From JAEUWI01 sp942492815 (GTDB lineage Bacteria; Hydrogenedentota; Hydrogenedentia; Hydrogenedentales; JAEUWI01), in assembly GCA_942492815.1 (NCBI GenBank), contig OW818658.1:4278001-4342000 (forward strand): a stretch of 64,000 nt of DNA. The letters run 5' to 3'. Of the stretch, positions 8,218 to 16,888 are shown in pieces. The position numbers were made by a program, and so were the translations under genes. The notes under the pieces are model-generated. The model did no database searches and had not been told where the DNA came from. It saw nothing but the letters and a program-made list of their open reading frames with translations. Position 1 is the first letter of the stretch, and each line of letters opens with the position of its first letter.

Positions 8218-9690
8218 TCAGAAGCGAATCTGGGCCTGGTAGGTCAGCTCCACTTCGCCATCCACCGGCACCGGAATGGTAAAGACTGCCGTCTGGGCAT
8301 CCTTCTTCACGTGAGGGTGGGACGATTCCAGGATCTTCCAGTCGCCCGGAATGCTCTCCACCACATCCACCGTAACGGCCGTGTCCTTGTGGTTGCGGAG
8401 TACGATCTTATAGCTGGACTGGTGCACGTTGGTACCCACAACGTTGAAATCGGTCTGGGTGCGCTCCCCCATCACATCGAAGGCGTTGCCGAGTCGCAGG
8501 GTGATCTCTTCATCTTTCGGCGTATGCTTTACATTGTCCTCGCCGGTGAACTGAAGCATACCCGAGGAGTCTTCCTGGTAAACCCGCATGATGCCCGCAG
8601 GCAGGGGCATGCCCAGCTTATTGGCTTCTTCGTTCTTCAGCTTCAGCGTCACGCCAATGTGTTCCGGCTGCGAAGGTGTGGGCTGGGTGTAGTAGTGGCC
8701 CTGCCCCCGAAACTCATAGACCTTGGTCACAGCCGCGCCATCGGCCCGCAGCAGGCTCACCTGCTTGGACTGGTTCTGCTTGATGGTGGTGCGGCGCGGC
8801 AAAGTATAGAGGTGGTACTCGCCAAAAGCCTCCTGCTGCATGGGCGCGGCGGCGTCAAAGGCCATCATCTCCATGGCGGCCCCTTTGGCCATCATGGGCA
8901 TCGGGGCATTCTGTACAACGTTCACGTCGCCCGCCACCAGCTTCAACTGGGCGTTTGTGTATTGGGCGCCCGATTCGTTGGTAAGGGTCACCCAGCCCTC
9001 CAGGTCGATCGTCTTTTCGTCTTTCGACAGGGTTGCCACGTAGTCGGCCTTCCACGACACGCCGTTCGTAAGGTAAGTCACTTCCACTTCGTGATCAGTA
9101 CCGCCGTTGTTCAAAAGCCAGATCAAGGACGGCTTGGCGATGAGTTCGTCGGGAATCTCCGGCAGCACGACCGAGCCGGGGTGACCCAGGTAGATATCGT
9201 CGTTAATCTGGTAAATCGGCCCGTCATTGTTGCTGAGCAGCGTGGCCGTTTCCTCGATGAAGGAAAGGTCGTTAGACTTGTTGATCAGGCGCACATTCTT
9301 GCCCACGTACTTGTTCAGCAGGGACGCCTGGGTCATCAGATCGTATTCGTAGTTCTGCTCCAGGATCTGGAGTCCGCCGGGGTTGGAGACCGACTTCAGG
9401 CTGACCGTCTCGGGCATGATCTGCGCCGCCACGTCCATGAACTTAAGTGTCATTTCACCGGGCAGCAGCTTGATGGTGCGTCGGTCGCGCACCAGGGCGC
9501 GGTTGGTGTTATACGCGGTAAGGGCCACGTCGGTCTGGTCGGCCAGGGTGGATTCACCGGGGCTCACCGATTCCTTCAGCGGATCGGCCAGTTTCAGCGA
9601 CGGCTTTTCCGCTTTGGCGGATTCCTGGGCCGGGCTCATGGCCGGTAGCGCCAGGGCGGCAATCACGATAGCCAGAAGCAGCTTGTGCAT
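8218..9690 (-). CDS. DUF4139 domain-containing exported protein
   Basis: The product is 490 aa with a clear Sec signal (MHKLLLAIVIAALALPAMSPA). AGGAG lies about 7 nt before the ATG. The sequence VALTAYNTNRALVRDRRTI followed by MPETVSLKSV, LLNKYVGKNVRL and, later, WLTLTNESGAQYTNAQLKLVAGD-like segments (here WVTLTNESGAQY) is the DUF4139 pattern. Such proteins are periplasmic or surface beta-sandwich proteins of unknown role. It ends at its own terminator and is probably a single-gene unit. Confidence 0.85.
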   Translation of the reverse strand: MHKLLLAIVIAALALPAMSPAQESAKAEKPSLKLADPLKESVSPGESTLADQTDVALTAYNTNRALVRDRRTIKLLPGEMTLKFMDVAAQIMPETVSLKSVSNPGGLQILEQNYEYDLMTQASLLNKYVGKNVRLINKSNDLSFIEETATLLSNNDGPIYQINDDIYLGHPGSVVLPEIPDELIAKPSLIWLLNNGGTDHEVEVTYLTNGVSWKADYVATLSKDEKTIDLEGWVTLTNESGAQYTNAQLKLVAGDVNVVQNAPMPMMAKGAAMEMMAFDAAAPMQQEAFGEYHLYTLPRRTTIKQNQSKQVSLLRADGAAVTKVYEFRGQGHYYTQPTPSQPEHIGVTLKLKNEEANKLGMPLPAGIMRVYQEDSSGMLQFTGEDNVKHTPKDEEITLRLGNAFDVMGERTQTDFNVVGTNVHQSSYKIVLRNHKDTAVTVDVVESIPGDWKILESSHPHVKKDAQTAVFTIPVPVDGEVELTYQAQIRF

Positions 9691-9884
9691 GGGGGGACTC
9701 CTTCTTCGGTGCGCGGGACGAGACCCGCAGTAGTTTTCACTGCCGGATTGCGCGCATAGGATGCGGCAACCTGATCATGCGCCTTTAGACACCAGGAAAG
9801 AGACCGGGTTCGAAAAATCTTCCCGCTCGTTCCCAGACGCTGCCTGGGAATGCATGATCACCTGCCCGCGTCGCCTGTGATTCC

Positions 9885-12428
9885 TTAGTTCGCCTCGACC
9901 CCAGCCGCCGCCGTGACGGTCATTTCCAGGCTGACCGGCTCCAGCTTGAGCAATCGCGGCACCAGGGGCTCCAGCGTGGCGGGAAACTCCACGTCCTGGC
10001 CCTGAATCAGATCGCGGCCGCGCGAAACCTGGGTCGCCAGTGTGACATAGACCGGCTCCTTGCGCAGGTTGACCATATATAGGTAGGCATTGCCTTCATG
10101 TTCCACATAGCGCGTCTTCACACCCTCCACGGGATAACCCTGGCGGGTAATCGCCCGGGGAATCTGGGGGAGTGCACCGAGCACCGTGGCCGCGTCCATG
10201 GCGTGGAGATATTCCGTCGGTAAATTCAGTCCCCGAACCAGCACGGTATTGCCCGTGTTCCGGATCAGGTCGCCCCGGGAGAAGCCCCGCTCGTTGTAGG
10301 GGATGGGCGCTCCCGTCCGCGCGACGGTGCCGCCCGCTTCCACGAACTCGCTAATCTTCTGGAATGCGCCGTCGCCGAGGGCCGGTGTATTCGGGAGCAC
10401 GAGAATCTTCAGGCCATCCAGCGCGCCGTTGACGCACTGTTCTTCCGTGATGTAGCGCACGTTGTATCCGCCAAAGGCCGCACCCTCATAGGCATTGATG
10501 GCCGATTCAAGGTGGGGCTCGCCATCATCAAATACTTTGGAGGCATAGCTGAACAGGATGCCCACTTCGGTGGGCGCGTTCTGGAACGCGCGCACGATCG
10601 GAGCGAGCCTGTTGATGTCGAGGGCGGCCGTGGCGAAACCTTCCAAGGCCTCAGGCTGCTGGAACAACAGGGAGTCCATGGGGACCGTGGCGCCGTTGAG
10701 CCCGGACATGACACCCTCCCAGAGCGCGGCATGAACAAAACGGAAGCTGCGTTCGCCGGATTTATCCGCGCTCAGGGTCAGCCCCTGGCTCACGTTGAAC
10801 ACGGGCTGCCCCGGCTGGAACGACTTGAGCAGGGTGTAGTAGGCCGAAGCATTGGGGTAACCCATGGCGTAGATTGGGTCCTCGGATGCCACAGAGCCGG
10901 TACAGGCCGCAATCTGGAGCGAAGCGGACAAGCGCTCGCGATTCACGCCGTAGCGAGTCTCGCCCTTGGCGAACACGCCGTCGGTCATGGTCGCCGCCAG
11001 GGGAGTCCCGGGAAGATGCGAAGCTACCAGACCGCGGGCCCAGTCGAAGTAGGCGTTGCCCAGACTCTGGTGATAGGTCTGCCAGTCAAACTGGTAGGGA
11101 CGGTGGGCCTGATAGGAATCGAGGGGATCCGTGCTCCACAGGTTGATATCCTCCAGCACCGCCAGGTGGGCGCGCCAGGAACGGTTCAGCGTCAGCCGAT
11201 CGGGATAATTGGACCGGATGAATTCCAGAAAGCCGTCGCGCGCTTCGAGCCCGGAAAAGTGAAAATGCGGATCGCTGGCGAGGCTGACCCCCGCCACCAT
11301 GGGCTGGCCCTTCAATGCGGGCCCCACCTGGCTCAGAAAGTCCTCCCAGTCCGCCCGGACCTCTGGCCGGCCGATATCCACAAAACCGTCGTGCTTCACA
11401 TCCGGGTGGTTCGCAAGAAAGTCCGGGGAAAGCTGGTCCGGCGCCAACTGCACCATCACGCTTACATTCTGCGCCACGGCGGCATCCAGCACGTCGCGCA
11501 GTCGCCCGATCTGCCCCGCCGGATTCTGGTCCGCTCCCGGCTTCTCTTCGCGGCCCAGGGTCAGCGAAGCGGCGTTGAACTGGTAACGGCGCAAGGCCGC
11601 CACCGATTCGCTATCCAGGGACGGCAGCCCGCCACCAAACAGGAAGACCGGTACACCTTGCGCCGAGAAACCGCCCTGATCGATGGCGATCCCGTTGAGC
11701 GCAGGGTTGGCCGCCGCGGGCAGGCGCTCGGGCGCCGCCGCACCAAAGACCAGGCCGCCATGAATGGCATCAAGCCGCAGTGTCACAAAACGCAGGCGCT
11801 GCTCCAGCGATTCCCACTCGCCTTTCTGGCCGTTCTCTTCCGCCTTCCGGAGGACATCCCCCGCAATACTGGCCTTCAGGCGCAGGTAAGGCAGGCTGCC
11901 TTCGGTGCCGTCGGCACTGCCCAAGGCCTTTTCAAGGGCGTCGAGGCGCGTCCGCGAGGCCGCCAGGAGCTCCATAAGGTTCGCACCATTAACTTTACGC
12001 AGCACAAGGGTGTGGGACGGCTCATCCAGGAGCTGGGGATGGGAAAGATGGAAGCGGGCCTCATAGGTCCCGAGGGGAAGGGCGCTGGCGTCGAAAACAA
12101 TCCGGCACTCCGTGGCCCCCGCCAGCACGTTCAAACCCTGCTCACCGGCACTGACCACCGTGCCCTCGCCGTCCAGTACCTCCAGCACCACCCGGGTGTT
12201 GTTGTACCCCAGCGTGCTCCGGATAGCGCCTTCGAAATGAATAATCTGCCCGGCGCCGTCGTCTGCTGACCGTGAAACTTCGATTGATAGATGACGCCCC
12301 GCCACGGCCGGTTCGGGCGTAGCCCAGACCCAGGTCTGATCGGCGCCCTCCTGACCCTGCGCGTTCAACGCGGCGGTCAAGGCGAGGAAGGAAAGGCCGA
12401 GGGCCAGCGTGAACACGGAAATCTTCAT
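9885..12428 (-). CDS. Exported GH42-like (beta-galactosidase-like) protein, catalytic residues apparently missing
   Basis: The product is 847 aa with signal peptide MKISVFTLALGLSFLALTAALNAQG and AGGA 8 nt before the ATG. About residues 30-145 look like an N-terminal beta-sandwich and 145-225 a helical linker. About 240-620 is TIM-barrel-like (FNAASLTLGREE, MVQLAPDQLSP, MVAGVSLASDP, FDWARGLVASHLPGTPLAATMTDG with line breaks mine, VFNVSQGLTL, VMSGLNGATVPMD). About 630-740 resembles the GH42 trimerisation/amidotransferase-like domain (VGILFSYASKVF, LKILVLPNTPAL). Where GH42 enzymes have the Asn-Glu acid/base, this protein shows SLASDP (near 386), and where the nucleophile Glu is expected it shows NVSQG (near 548). 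Family assignment is by pattern, so the loss of activity is an inference. Confidence 0.6.
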   Translation of the reverse strand: MKISVFTLALGLSFLALTAALNAQGQEGADQTWVWATPEPAVAGRHLSIEVSRSADDGAGQIIHFEGAIRSTLGYNNTRVVLEVLDGEGTVVSAGEQGLNVLAGATECRIVFDASALPLGTYEARFHLSHPQLLDEPSHTLVLRKVNGANLMELLAASRTRLDALEKALGSADGTEGSLPYLRLKASIAGDVLRKAEENGQKGEWESLEQRLRFVTLRLDAIHGGLVFGAAAPERLPAAANPALNGIAIDQGGFSAQGVPVFLFGGGLPSLDSESVAALRRYQFNAASLTLGREEKPGADQNPAGQIGRLRDVLDAAVAQNVSVMVQLAPDQLSPDFLANHPDVKHDGFVDIGRPEVRADWEDFLSQVGPALKGQPMVAGVSLASDPHFHFSGLEARDGFLEFIRSNYPDRLTLNRSWRAHLAVLEDINLWSTDPLDSYQAHRPYQFDWQTYHQSLGNAYFDWARGLVASHLPGTPLAATMTDGVFAKGETRYGVNRERLSASLQIAACTGSVASEDPIYAMGYPNASAYYTLLKSFQPGQPVFNVSQGLTLSADKSGERSFRFVHAALWEGVMSGLNGATVPMDSLLFQQPEALEGFATAALDINRLAPIVRAFQNAPTEVGILFSYASKVFDDGEPHLESAINAYEGAAFGGYNVRYITEEQCVNGALDGLKILVLPNTPALGDGAFQKISEFVEAGGTVARTGAPIPYNERGFSRGDLIRNTGNTVLVRGLNLPTEYLHAMDAATVLGALPQIPRAITRQGYPVEGVKTRYVEHEGNAYLYMVNLRKEPVYVTLATQVSRGRDLIQGQDVEFPATLEPLVPRLLKLEPVSLEMTVTAAAGVEAN

Positions 12429-12823
12429 GGGTGCTATCCTTAAACCGCCCCCGGATCAGGGCAGAAATCCTGCTGTTTGAGCCCCGGTATAGTACCCGCC
12501 GCGGCAAGAATGATGCAAAGAGTGAACGGATCCGCTCCCCCCGACGTTGACGGGTGTCGGAGATCGGGACCCGCGAAGACGAAACCTGGAATCGAGGTTC
12601 CGCCCCTGAGGGTGTCACAAGGTCCCCCCTCGGTGGTACTATTGATTCAGGAGAGTGCAAGGCGTAGGCTGGGTGCTCGTATTCCGTCCGCGCCTGAAAG
12701 AATGCTGTGATTGAGGAAACTTTTTCGCGCGCCGGGGAATGAAGTACACCAGTGGCCCGGGCCAACCGGTGCTGGCGGCCCAGGAGGCTTCCACACAACG
12801 GCCGGGGCGAGGCGGGTATTTAG
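12429..12823. other. Intergenic stretch between divergent transcription units
   Basis: About 400 bp without a supportable gene. Frames in both directions are open for short distances, but none has a ribosome site or family-like sequence. The promoter of the secretin cassette starts at its right end. Confidence 0.5.
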
Positions 12824-12860
12824 TTGACACAAAAAGGACGTGAAGCGTACCATTAGTACG
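12824..12860 (+). promoter_or_regulatory. Sigma-70-type promoter of the secretin cassette with a palindrome on the -10
   Basis: A perfect TTGACA (12824-12829) is followed after 18 bp by TACCAT (12848-12853). The -10 box sits inside the palindrome CGTAC-CATTA-GTACG (12846-12860), a plausible repressor site. The predicted start of transcription is near 12860, about 65 bp before the first gene. Confidence 0.55.
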
Positions 12861-12926
12861 TTTTAGAACGATAACAACCCCCGAGCGCGTGGCTGTACTG
12901 CATCGCCGGGTAGAAAGCGTTCCAAA

Positions 12927-13325
12927 ATGGGACTTCGTACATACACGAACTGGTTGCTGTGCTTGACCGCCATCGCCGTAGGGGCTACGGCGTGGGGACT
13001 TTCCATACCTCCCGAGCAACAGGACCTCCAGAAAATCTTCTATGGCGTGCCGGAAAAATTCGAAAAGCCGGCTCGGGTGAACTATCAGGAAATTGTGAAG
13101 GCCACCCCGGAATACTCGTCCATAAAGAAGAAGAAAATCGTCAGCGGCTCGGCCAAGTACTGGATTTTGATCAGCAAGGCCAGTGAACGCGCCCAGCAAC
13201 TGATCAAGGAAGTGGGCGAGGAATCGACCTACGATCTGATCGTCGCGGATGGTTACCTGGAAACGATGGAGCCCGCGATTCCCGCCGATGACATCACCGA
13301 ACTGGTTCTAGAAAAGCTCAAGTAG
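12927..13325 (+). CDS. Small exported protein of unknown function, first gene of secretin cassette
   Basis: The product is 132 aa. The N-terminus MGLRTYTNWLLCLTAIAVGATAWG is a signal peptide or anchor. The mature part is charged and predicted helical (YQEIVKATPEYSSIKKKKI, KASERAQQLIKEVGEE), ending in a short strand-helix part (YDLIVADGYLETM...DDITELVLEKLK). I recognise no family. It lies 25 bp ahead of the TPR lipoprotein gene and shares the promoter at 12824. The C-terminal half resembles small periplasmic chaperone-like proteins only in general character, so no function is assigned. Confidence 0.75.
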   Translation: MGLRTYTNWLLCLTAIAVGATAWGLSIPPEQQDLQKIFYGVPEKFEKPARVNYQEIVKATPEYSSIKKKKIVSGSAKYWILISKASERAQQLIKEVGEESTYDLIVADGYLETMEPAIPADDITELVLEKLK

Positions 13326-13350
13326 TAACGCATTTGCTGGCCCGCCCATC

Positions 13351-14361
13351 ATGAAGACCGTGCTTCGCACCCCGGGGGAATATTCCGTCTATCTCGTTGC
13401 GGTATTCGCCGTGGGATTAGTGACGGTACCGGGTTGCCAGGTTCCCGGCCCCCAGCAGTTGAGAGATGGCCGAGGCCCCTACGCGCTGAACCGGTCGACG
13501 GTGAGCGGTGTGGCTGCGGAACAGGAACTCGCCCAGGTCCGGCGGATGCTCCGCGCCGGCGAGCACTCCCTGGTCATCCCCCGCCTGACGGTTATCGCAG
13601 CGCAGAACCCCGGCACCGACGCGGGAACAGAAGCCCTGTATCTGCTGGGGCTGACCTACTATAAGATCGATGGCCTCTATAACGCCGAGGAATACTTCCG
13701 GAAGTACGTGGCGCTGGCCCCCGAAGGCACCTTTGCCCCCCTGTCCCGCGAATATCTGCGCGGCATCGAAGGCGCAAGGGAACAGCGGGGCGCGGCCCGG
13801 GCCGCCCTCGAAGCGCGGGTGGCCCACTATGATGGCGTGTCCGCGCCCGAAGAGCTCGCGGCCAACTTGGAACTGGCCGAGACCTACTGGCATGATGGTG
13901 ACTTCGAAAAGGCTTCGACGGTCTACGCAAAGGTGCTCCGGGTCTGGCCCACGCTGAAAGATGATGCGCTCATCCGCCAGCGCATGGAACCGGCCCCAGG
14001 CGGCGGCTACGTCATCCTGACGCCCGAAGAAGTATCGCGGCGCCAGGCCGCGGCGGAGCCCTTGTCCGTATTTAACGTTCAATCCTTCCGCAGCGGCCAG
14101 TTCCGCGCGGATCATTATGGATACCAGGACGAGTACTATAATGTGGCCGGCCAGACCGTGAACCGGGGCGAGCGGCTCCTGCTGGACGCTTCGGTAACGG
14201 TCACCATCTTCGGTATCGCGGGCCAGGTCTACGATACGCAGACGGTCCAACTGGGCCGGCTGAAGCCCGGCGAGGTGCGCGCATTCAGCGTGCGCTTCAG
14301 CCATTTTGACAACATAGCCAACGTGCATCGACACGAGTGTACGGTCAACTACTCGCAGTAA
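13351..14361 (+). CDS. TPR-containing probable lipoprotein of secretin cassette
   Basis: The product is 336 aa. Residues 1-28 form a signal ending VTVPGC, a weak lipobox with Cys29. Residues about 50-215 hold tetratricopeptide-like helices (AEQELAQVRRMLRAGEHSLV, TEALYLLGLTYYKIDGLY, NLELAETYWHDGDFEKASTV with short breaks). Residues about 235-336 form a beta-rich domain starting LSVFNVQSFRSGQF and ending NIANVHRHECTVNYSQ, which I do not recognise. It lies 7 bp ahead of the first secretin. TPR lipoproteins often help outer-membrane secretins insert (pilotin-like); that role is suggested by context only. Confidence 0.75.
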   Translation: MKTVLRTPGEYSVYLVAVFAVGLVTVPGCQVPGPQQLRDGRGPYALNRSTVSGVAAEQELAQVRRMLRAGEHSLVIPRLTVIAAQNPGTDAGTEALYLLGLTYYKIDGLYNAEEYFRKYVALAPEGTFAPLSREYLRGIEGAREQRGAARAALEARVAHYDGVSAPEELAANLELAETYWHDGDFEKASTVYAKVLRVWPTLKDDALIRQRMEPAPGGGYVILTPEEVSRRQAAAEPLSVFNVQSFRSGQFRADHYGYQDEYYNVAGQTVNRGERLLLDASVTVTIFGIAGQVYDTQTVQLGRLKPGEVRAFSVRFSHFDNIANVHRHECTVNYSQ

Positions 14362-14368
14362 GGATCCC

Positions 14369-15487
14369 ATGCGCGCACAACTCATCATAGCGGCCCTGCT
14401 GCTGGGCGTGCCGGCGGCGGCCCAGGCCCCCCAGCAGGTTCAGGTCTCGGTGAAGGTCATCGAGTTCCAGACGAGCAAGGATGTGGAAACGGGGCTCAGC
14501 GCCTATTTCAAACAGCGCATGGAGCCCCAGCCCTACGGGCGCGTGGCCAGCGGCGTGGGGAGCATTTCCGCCTCCGACATCACCTTTCCCGCAAGCACGA
14601 CGGGCGGTATCACCGTATTCCTGGACCGCCTGGTGACCAAGTACGGCGACATTGAGGTCGTGCTTCAGGGCCTGGTGGAGCAGGGCCGGGCCTTCATCCT
14701 CTCCCAGCCCACGGCGCTGGTGCCGGTCGCACCGGCCGCCGACGCCATACCCACCGTCATCAAGACGGCCCAGCAGATTCCTTACGAAGATAAACAGGTT
14801 TTTGTCTATACGCCCGTCTCCATTACGGCTTTCAAGGACACGGGGGTATCCCTGACCATTCAGGCACTTGCCGTGGTGGACGACGACGCCGACCCCAACA
14901 CGCGGGGCGACACCTACATCCGCCTGAACCTCTGGGCGACGGTCATTGAAGAAGGCCAGCGTATTACCGTGGCCCTGGACGAAGGCACGTCTTCGGGGGG
15001 CGTGTTTAACGACAACAGCAACGCCATTCAGGTTCCCGAATTCGTCAGCCGCGAGATCAAGACGGAAGTCTGGGTGCGCCATGGCCAGGTGCTCATGCTG
15101 GGTGGCCTGTATCGCAACACTAAAGAGAAGGATCTGTCCACCCTGCCCTGGCTCCCTCAGGGTGATCGCTTCATGAACGGCTTGATCCAGCGCGTGGTCC
15201 CATTCGCGGTCGAACCCGTGCCCCTGAGCAGCAGTATCGGCGATAATAAAACCTCCGACGCGCGCCGCGAGCTCGCCTTCCTGATCAAAGCCGACGTGCC
15301 CGCGCTTATTTATGACGAAAGCATCGATTTGAAAGAGGAAGAGAATTTCATGACGCGCCCGACCGAAGTAGTCACGGGCGTGCTCAAAGGCCTCTCCCAG
15401 ATCCCTCAGGGGATCGCGGAAGGGGTAACCGGCGAAAACCTGGACGAGGATATTTCGACCGGACTTCAGGAGGAGGAAAAGGAATGA
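14369..15487 (+). CDS. Secretin-domain protein A (short, no N-terminal ring domains)
   Basis: The product is 372 aa with signal peptide MRAQLIIAALLLGVPAAAQA. The mature protein starts directly with the beginning of the secretin core (QQVQVSVKVIEFQTSKDVETGL cut short here), followed by a gate-like region and the signature VWVRHGQVLMLGGLYRNT with a Pro turn (TLPWLPQGD) and a final strand (RRELAFLIKADV). Classical GspD or PilQ proteins carry N0-N3 ring domains of 200-400 aa first; here none is present. The C-terminal 80 residues are acidic. Secretin barrels form outer-membrane channels of 12-15 subunits. The gene overlaps the next secretin by 4 bp (ATGA), so the two are translated together. Confidence 0.82.
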   Translation: MRAQLIIAALLLGVPAAAQAPQQVQVSVKVIEFQTSKDVETGLSAYFKQRMEPQPYGRVASGVGSISASDITFPASTTGGITVFLDRLVTKYGDIEVVLQGLVEQGRAFILSQPTALVPVAPAADAIPTVIKTAQQIPYEDKQVFVYTPVSITAFKDTGVSLTIQALAVVDDDADPNTRGDTYIRLNLWATVIEEGQRITVALDEGTSSGGVFNDNSNAIQVPEFVSREIKTEVWVRHGQVLMLGGLYRNTKEKDLSTLPWLPQGDRFMNGLIQRVVPFAVEPVPLSSSIGDNKTSDARRELAFLIKADVPALIYDESIDLKEEENFMTRPTEVVTGVLKGLSQIPQGIAEGVTGENLDEDISTGLQEEEKE

Positions 15488-16713
15488 TACTGGGACGCTT
15501 TACCCTGCTGAGTCTTCTGGTTCTGGGTGCCTTCGCCACCACGGTGCTGGCCCAGGATCCCCCTCCCGCACCCGCTCCCGCACCCGCTCCCGCTCCCGCT
15601 CCGGCCCCTGCGGAAGCAGCGCCACCTGCGCCCGCCCCGGCGGAGGCGGCGCCGCCCGCACCGGCTCCGGCAGAGGCTGCACCCGCTGCGCCACCCGCTG
15701 AGGCTGCACCCGCTGCGCCGCCCGCTGAAGCTGCACCCGCCGCACCGCCCGCGGAACCACCTCCTCCCCCACCACCACCGCCCCCGCCGCCGCCGGTAGA
15801 CATTCGCCAGGTTCAGGTTAAGGTGCGTATCGTGGAAATGAGCCAGCGCGGCCTGCGCCAATTGGGTGCCAATTTGAACTACACCCGTTTCGTGGAGGGC
15901 GTCGAGCAATCGGGCTCCGTCGCGCGCGTGGCGACCGGCACCTTCGACCCGGTGAGCGACTTCCCCCGGGTCACCCTGCCCGTACCGGGTGTGGGGACGC
16001 CCAATCGTCCCGACGAAGACAAGAACGCCTCAAACGGGATCCAGACACGCGAAGGTGCGGGCCTGACCGCCAGCGTGATCGATTCGGATCAAGGAACCCT
16101 GGACGCCGTATTCCGTGGACTTGAAGAGGGACAGGATACGGATACCCAATCCCGACCGGAGCTCCTCGTCATCGACAAGATGCCCGCCGAAATCAATGCG
16201 GGTGGCGAAGTCCCTTTCCAGGGCTCCCTGTTGGCCGCAACCCCATCGCTCAAGGTGGAGTTCAAAAAAATCGGCGTGAATCTCGGGCTGACCCCGACCA
16301 TCATGCCCAACGACCTGGTGAAGCTCAATATAACGAAACTGGACGTGACCGATACGCTGCGCTTCGACCAGATCCGCGGCCTCGATCTGCCCGTCTTTTC
16401 CCAGCGCACCCAAACGGGCGTCGTCTACGTGCCTAACGGCCGTACCCTCGTAACGGGTGGACTGACCTCCCACGTGGCCCGGCGCCGCGACCGGCGGGTT
16501 CCGGTCATGGGCACGCTGCCGCTGATTGGATTTCCCTTCCGGAGCCGCGAGACCGAGTCACTGGAAAACACGCTGCTGATCTTCGTCACCCCGACCGTGG
16601 TGGACCTGCGAAATCTCTCCCCGGAGGGCCTGCGCGCCATGGAGTTCTGGAAAAACGGCACTTGGGACAATGAGAAGAGAATAGACGCGGAGAAGGAAGC
16701 GATGTCGTACTAG
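15484..16713 (+). CDS. Secretin-domain protein B with Pro/Ala-rich linker
   Basis: The product is 409 aa. Signal peptide MILGRFTLLSLLVLGAFATTVLA is followed by about 75 residues of low complexity (repeats of PAPAP, PAEAAP and a run of prolines, about 25-99). The secretin core starts at VDIRQVQVKVRIVEMSQRGL, continues through EINAGGEVPF and VYVPNGRTLVTGGL, and ends with the canonical VPVMGTLPLIGFPFRS, then LLIFVTPTVVD. The last motif is the classical secretin C-terminus. No ring domains are present; the Pro/Ala linker may bridge periplasm or peptidoglycan instead. The 4-bp overlap with secretin A and a strong terminator 90 bp downstream close the cassette. No secretion ATPase, pseudopilin or inner-membrane platform gene is nearby. 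Confidence 0.88.
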   Translation: MILGRFTLLSLLVLGAFATTVLAQDPPPAPAPAPAPAPAPAPAEAAPPAPAPAEAAPPAPAPAEAAPAAPPAEAAPAAPPAEAAPAAPPAEPPPPPPPPPPPPPVDIRQVQVKVRIVEMSQRGLRQLGANLNYTRFVEGVEQSGSVARVATGTFDPVSDFPRVTLPVPGVGTPNRPDEDKNASNGIQTREGAGLTASVIDSDQGTLDAVFRGLEEGQDTDTQSRPELLVIDKMPAEINAGGEVPFQGSLLAATPSLKVEFKKIGVNLGLTPTIMPNDLVKLNITKLDVTDTLRFDQIRGLDLPVFSQRTQTGVVYVPNGRTLVTGGLTSHVARRRDRRVPVMGTLPLIGFPFRSRETESLENTLLIFVTPTVVDLRNLSPEGLRAMEFWKNGTWDNEKRIDAEKEAMSY

Positions 16714-16751
16714 GCTGGAGGCTGAAGGCTGAAGATAGTTGACAGCCGCTT

Positions 16752-16789
16752 CCATACGACCCATACGACCCCGACCCACAAGACCCATT
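16752..16789. repeat. Short CCCATACGA/CCCATAAGA-type 9-bp repeats
   Basis: Two units of CCATACGAC are followed by degenerate copies ending in ACAAGACCCATTT. It belongs to the same short family as 58761-58820 and 63062-63085. Confidence 0.6.
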
Positions 16790-16802
16790 TAAGCTTTCAT
16801 CG

Positions 16803-16834
16803 CAGCGCCAACTTGATCGGTTGGCGCTGTTTTT
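16803..16834 (+). terminator. Intrinsic terminator of the secretin cassette
   Basis: A perfect 10-bp stem (CAGCGCCAAC at 16803-16812 with its complement at 16820-16829), 7-nt loop, followed by a run of T. Confidence 0.85.
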
Positions 16835-16888
16835 CGCACAATCTCCCCTCGCGACCCTAACCCATCCTTCCGGAGCCCTATCCCCTCG

